Notes under the pieces: model-generated | Seen by the model: the letters and a program-made list of their open reading frames with translations, nothing else | Told to the model about the DNA's origin: nothing | Databases searched by the model: none | Translations under genes and position numbers: made by a program | From: Micavibrio aeruginosavorus | GTDB taxonomy: Bacteria; Pseudomonadota; Alphaproteobacteria; UBA9219 | Direction: 5' to 3' | NCBI GenBank assembly: GCA_020720905.1 | Contig: DYNT01000087.1 | Coordinates: forward strand, 1-5,798 | DNA length: 5,798 nt | Part shown: positions 4,154 through 5,798 of the stretch, one piece after another | How the letters are laid out: the number at the start of each line of letters is the position of its first letter | How positions within the stretch are numbered: the first letter of the stretch is position 1

Positions 4154-5798
4154 CTATGGTTGTTGTTTATCGCAGCGCGGCTTCTCTAGCAAGACAGGAA
4201 GTGCGCCAAATGTGCATAGAAGCGAATATAAGAGAGCAATGGTTAATAATTCTCCCATCGAACGCGTGCCCGTGTGAGAAGATAGAGATAGCGACCCAAA
4301 AGCCACAAGTGTCGTTCCCGCGCTGAACAGCACCGCGCGCGCCATGCTGGAGGCGAGAGGATTCGTCTGCCCGTTTTTCCAATAGCTTATGAAATAGATT
4401 GCATACGATACGCCAAGAGAAAGCAGCAAAGGCAGCGCAATGACGTTGGCAAAATTTAATGGCAGGTTAATCGCCGTCATTGTTGCCAGCGTTAAGATTC
4501 CGGCAAGGATTAGGGGGGTGATCAGGCGAACAACGTCCATCGCGCGGCGCAAAATGATCCATCCTAGAAGCGCGATCAGGACAACGCCCAGCGCGCCAGC
4601 CTGAATAAAGGCGTTCATAACGGTTTTACCGGATTCTTGGATTGAGATGGGGGAGCCTGTTGCGTTGGGCGCGATGGTTTTGACGGCTTGCGTAAAGGCG
4701 ATTAGGACGCAGTGATCCCGCGCATCGCCCTTGGGATAAACTTCGATTTTGGCGCGGCCATCGGCGGTGATCCAGTCGCGCCGCAGATCCTCCGTGATCG
4801 ATTCCAGCGAGGCTTTTTCTCCGTTTAGCAGAAGGCGCACATGCGCCAAATGGTCCATCATGCCGCCGATCATATTAAAACTTAGTTTTGTCAAAAGCTT
4901 GATGCTGTTGCGATCCACGACTTTGAATAAAGCATCGGCCAGCTTTTGTGCCTCAGCCCTATCGGTTCCAAGGGATCGCAGCGTTTTGGCCGTCTCTTGC
5001 ATGGCCGCAAGGTTATCTTCGTCAGAAGGCGGGATGAAAATGGCGTGGGGGCTTAGCGACGGATCCAGAAGGAATTTCGCATCAGTGATTTGTGCTAGTT
5101 TGGCGTCTTGGTTTTCGGGGACGAAGCTGGCCAACGTGATGGTGTGGTCAACTTCCGGCAGCGCATCAATTTTGGCGGCCAGCGTTTTGGCTTCGTCTAA
5201 GGAGGGGGCAAGGATTTGGATGGTATAGGGGCTGGCATCGGGATCCTTCATCATATCAAAAAGAGTCGCAACGGATTCTGTGCGCGGATCTTTTAAATTG
5301 AGCGGATCGAAATCAAAGCGTACCTGCGCGGCCAAGACTAAAGCGATCAAGGCGACAAGGATAACGCCGAGGCGCAAGCGCTTGCGGTGGGCGATCAGGA
5401 ACGCTTCGATGGGGGCGGCCCATGCGAAGCCTATGGCTTCTGGCTCGGCAGGAGCCTTCATCAAAGCGAGCAAGGCGGGCAGCAAAGTGAGGTTCAGGAT
5501 AAAGGCGATCACCATGCCTGCGCCTGCGATGAGGCCTAGCTCAGACACGCCGCGATAGTTGGTGGGGATAAAGGCCATAAAGCCGATGATGGTGGAGGCG
5601 GCGGCCATGGTCAGCGGCGCGGCAATCAACTTTGTGGTGGCCAACATGGCTTTGGCGGCATCGGGCTCTTTGTGGTGTTCATCGCGGAAGCGCACGCCAA
5701 ATTGAATGCCAAAATCGACGGCGATGCCGACGAACATCACGGCAAAGGCGACGGAAATCAGGTTGAGCGAGCCTATGGCCGCCATCGCAAACGGCGTC
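4154..5798 (-). CDS. hpnN: HpnN-like hopanoid/lipid RND (MMPL) transporter, C-terminal part
   Basis: Partial gene: the start lies past the right edge and 547 codons are visible (numbered from the first full codon, 5797). Full HpnN proteins are about 850-900 residues. The fragment holds the end of the first membrane domain, with the segment LNLISVAFAVMFVGIAVDFG (11-30) carrying the RND GxxxD motif (G24-D28), then spans around 50-75 and 83-110. A further span near 134-152 is followed by a periplasmic domain of about 240 residues, and then five C-terminal spans. The phrase VDFGIQFGVRFRDE and the overall two-repeat layout are typical of HpnN, an inner-membrane RND protein that moves hopanoids to the outer membrane. 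In the second repeat the position equivalent to D28 is S464 (LGVSYAIYF). A generic MMPL lipid exporter is the alternative, since no hopanoid synthesis gene is in view. mlaA follows by 44 bp. Confidence 0.85.
   Translation of the reverse strand, partial: TPFAMAAIGSLNLISVAFAVMFVGIAVDFGIQFGVRFRDEHHKEPDAAKAMLATTKLIAAPLTMAAASTIIGFMAFIPTNYRGVSELGLIAGAGMVIAFILNLTLLPALLALMKAPAEPEAIGFAWAAPIEAFLIAHRKRLRLGVILVALIALVLAAQVRFDFDPLNLKDPRTESVATLFDMMKDPDASPYTIQILAPSLDEAKTLAAKIDALPEVDHTITLASFVPENQDAKLAQITDAKFLLDPSLSPHAIFIPPSDEDNLAAMQETAKTLRSLGTDRAEAQKLADALFKVVDRNSIKLLTKLSFNMIGGMMDHLAHVRLLLNGEKASLESITEDLRRDWITADGRAKIEVYPKGDARDHCVLIAFTQAVKTIAPNATGSPISIQESGKTVMNAFIQAGALGVVLIALLGWIILRRAMDVVRLITPLILAGILTLATMTAINLPLNFANVIALPLLLSLGVSYAIYFISYWKNGQTNPLASSMARAVLFSAGTTLVAFGSLSLSSHTGTRSMGELLTIALLYSLLCTFGALPVLLEKPRCDKQQP

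Noticed and set aside
4749..5228. 159-codon plus-strand open frame
   Set aside because: It is antisense to the periplasmic domain of the HpnN-like transporter and is Ser/Arg/Ala-rich without family resemblance, as expected for a shadow.

Overview
The window looks like ordinary chromosome of an alphaproteobacterium of moderate GC content (judged by eye). The evidence is the gene content: a DUF1491 protein and a SapC-family (PF07277) protein, both common in Alphaproteobacteria, an HpnN-type hopanoid exporter, and a YejA-type peptide-binding protein whose sequence resembles alphaproteobacterial members. I cannot name the genus. All six supported genes lie on the minus strand, so transcription runs from high to low coordinates.

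Layout in the direction of transcription. (1) 5798 to 3274: the C-terminal part of an HpnN-like RND/MMPL lipid exporter (start outside the window), then 44 bp, then mlaA, an outer-membrane phospholipid-trafficking lipoprotein. A strong intrinsic terminator at 3274-3305 closes this unit. Both genes concern moving lipids between the membranes. (2) 3273 to 1977: a leader with a candidate promoter and an 11-bp direct repeat, then surE (5'/3'-nucleotidase), overlapping by 8 nt a small DUF1491 gene. (3) 1976 to 1043: a 160-bp gap with a perfect 15-bp dyad, then a SapC-family gene with a textbook ribosome binding site. (4) 1042 to 1: a 230-bp gap almost filled by a nested inverted-repeat element (837-1010), then the N-terminal 270 residues of a YejA-type periplasmic peptide-binding protein that runs off the left edge; yejB/E/F-like permease and ATPase genes would be expected beyond it.

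No RNA gene, CRISPR array, transposase or phage gene was found, and I see no evidence of an undescribed multi-gene system. The most notable non-gene signal is the inverted-repeat element before yejA: its two palindromic ends differ by a compensatory base-pair change and it leaves almost no room for a promoter between itself and the start codon. Lesser points are the unusual SurE active-site-adjacent motif, the surE-DUF1491 coupling, the hpnN-mlaA pairing, and the direct repeat abutting the candidate surE promoter.
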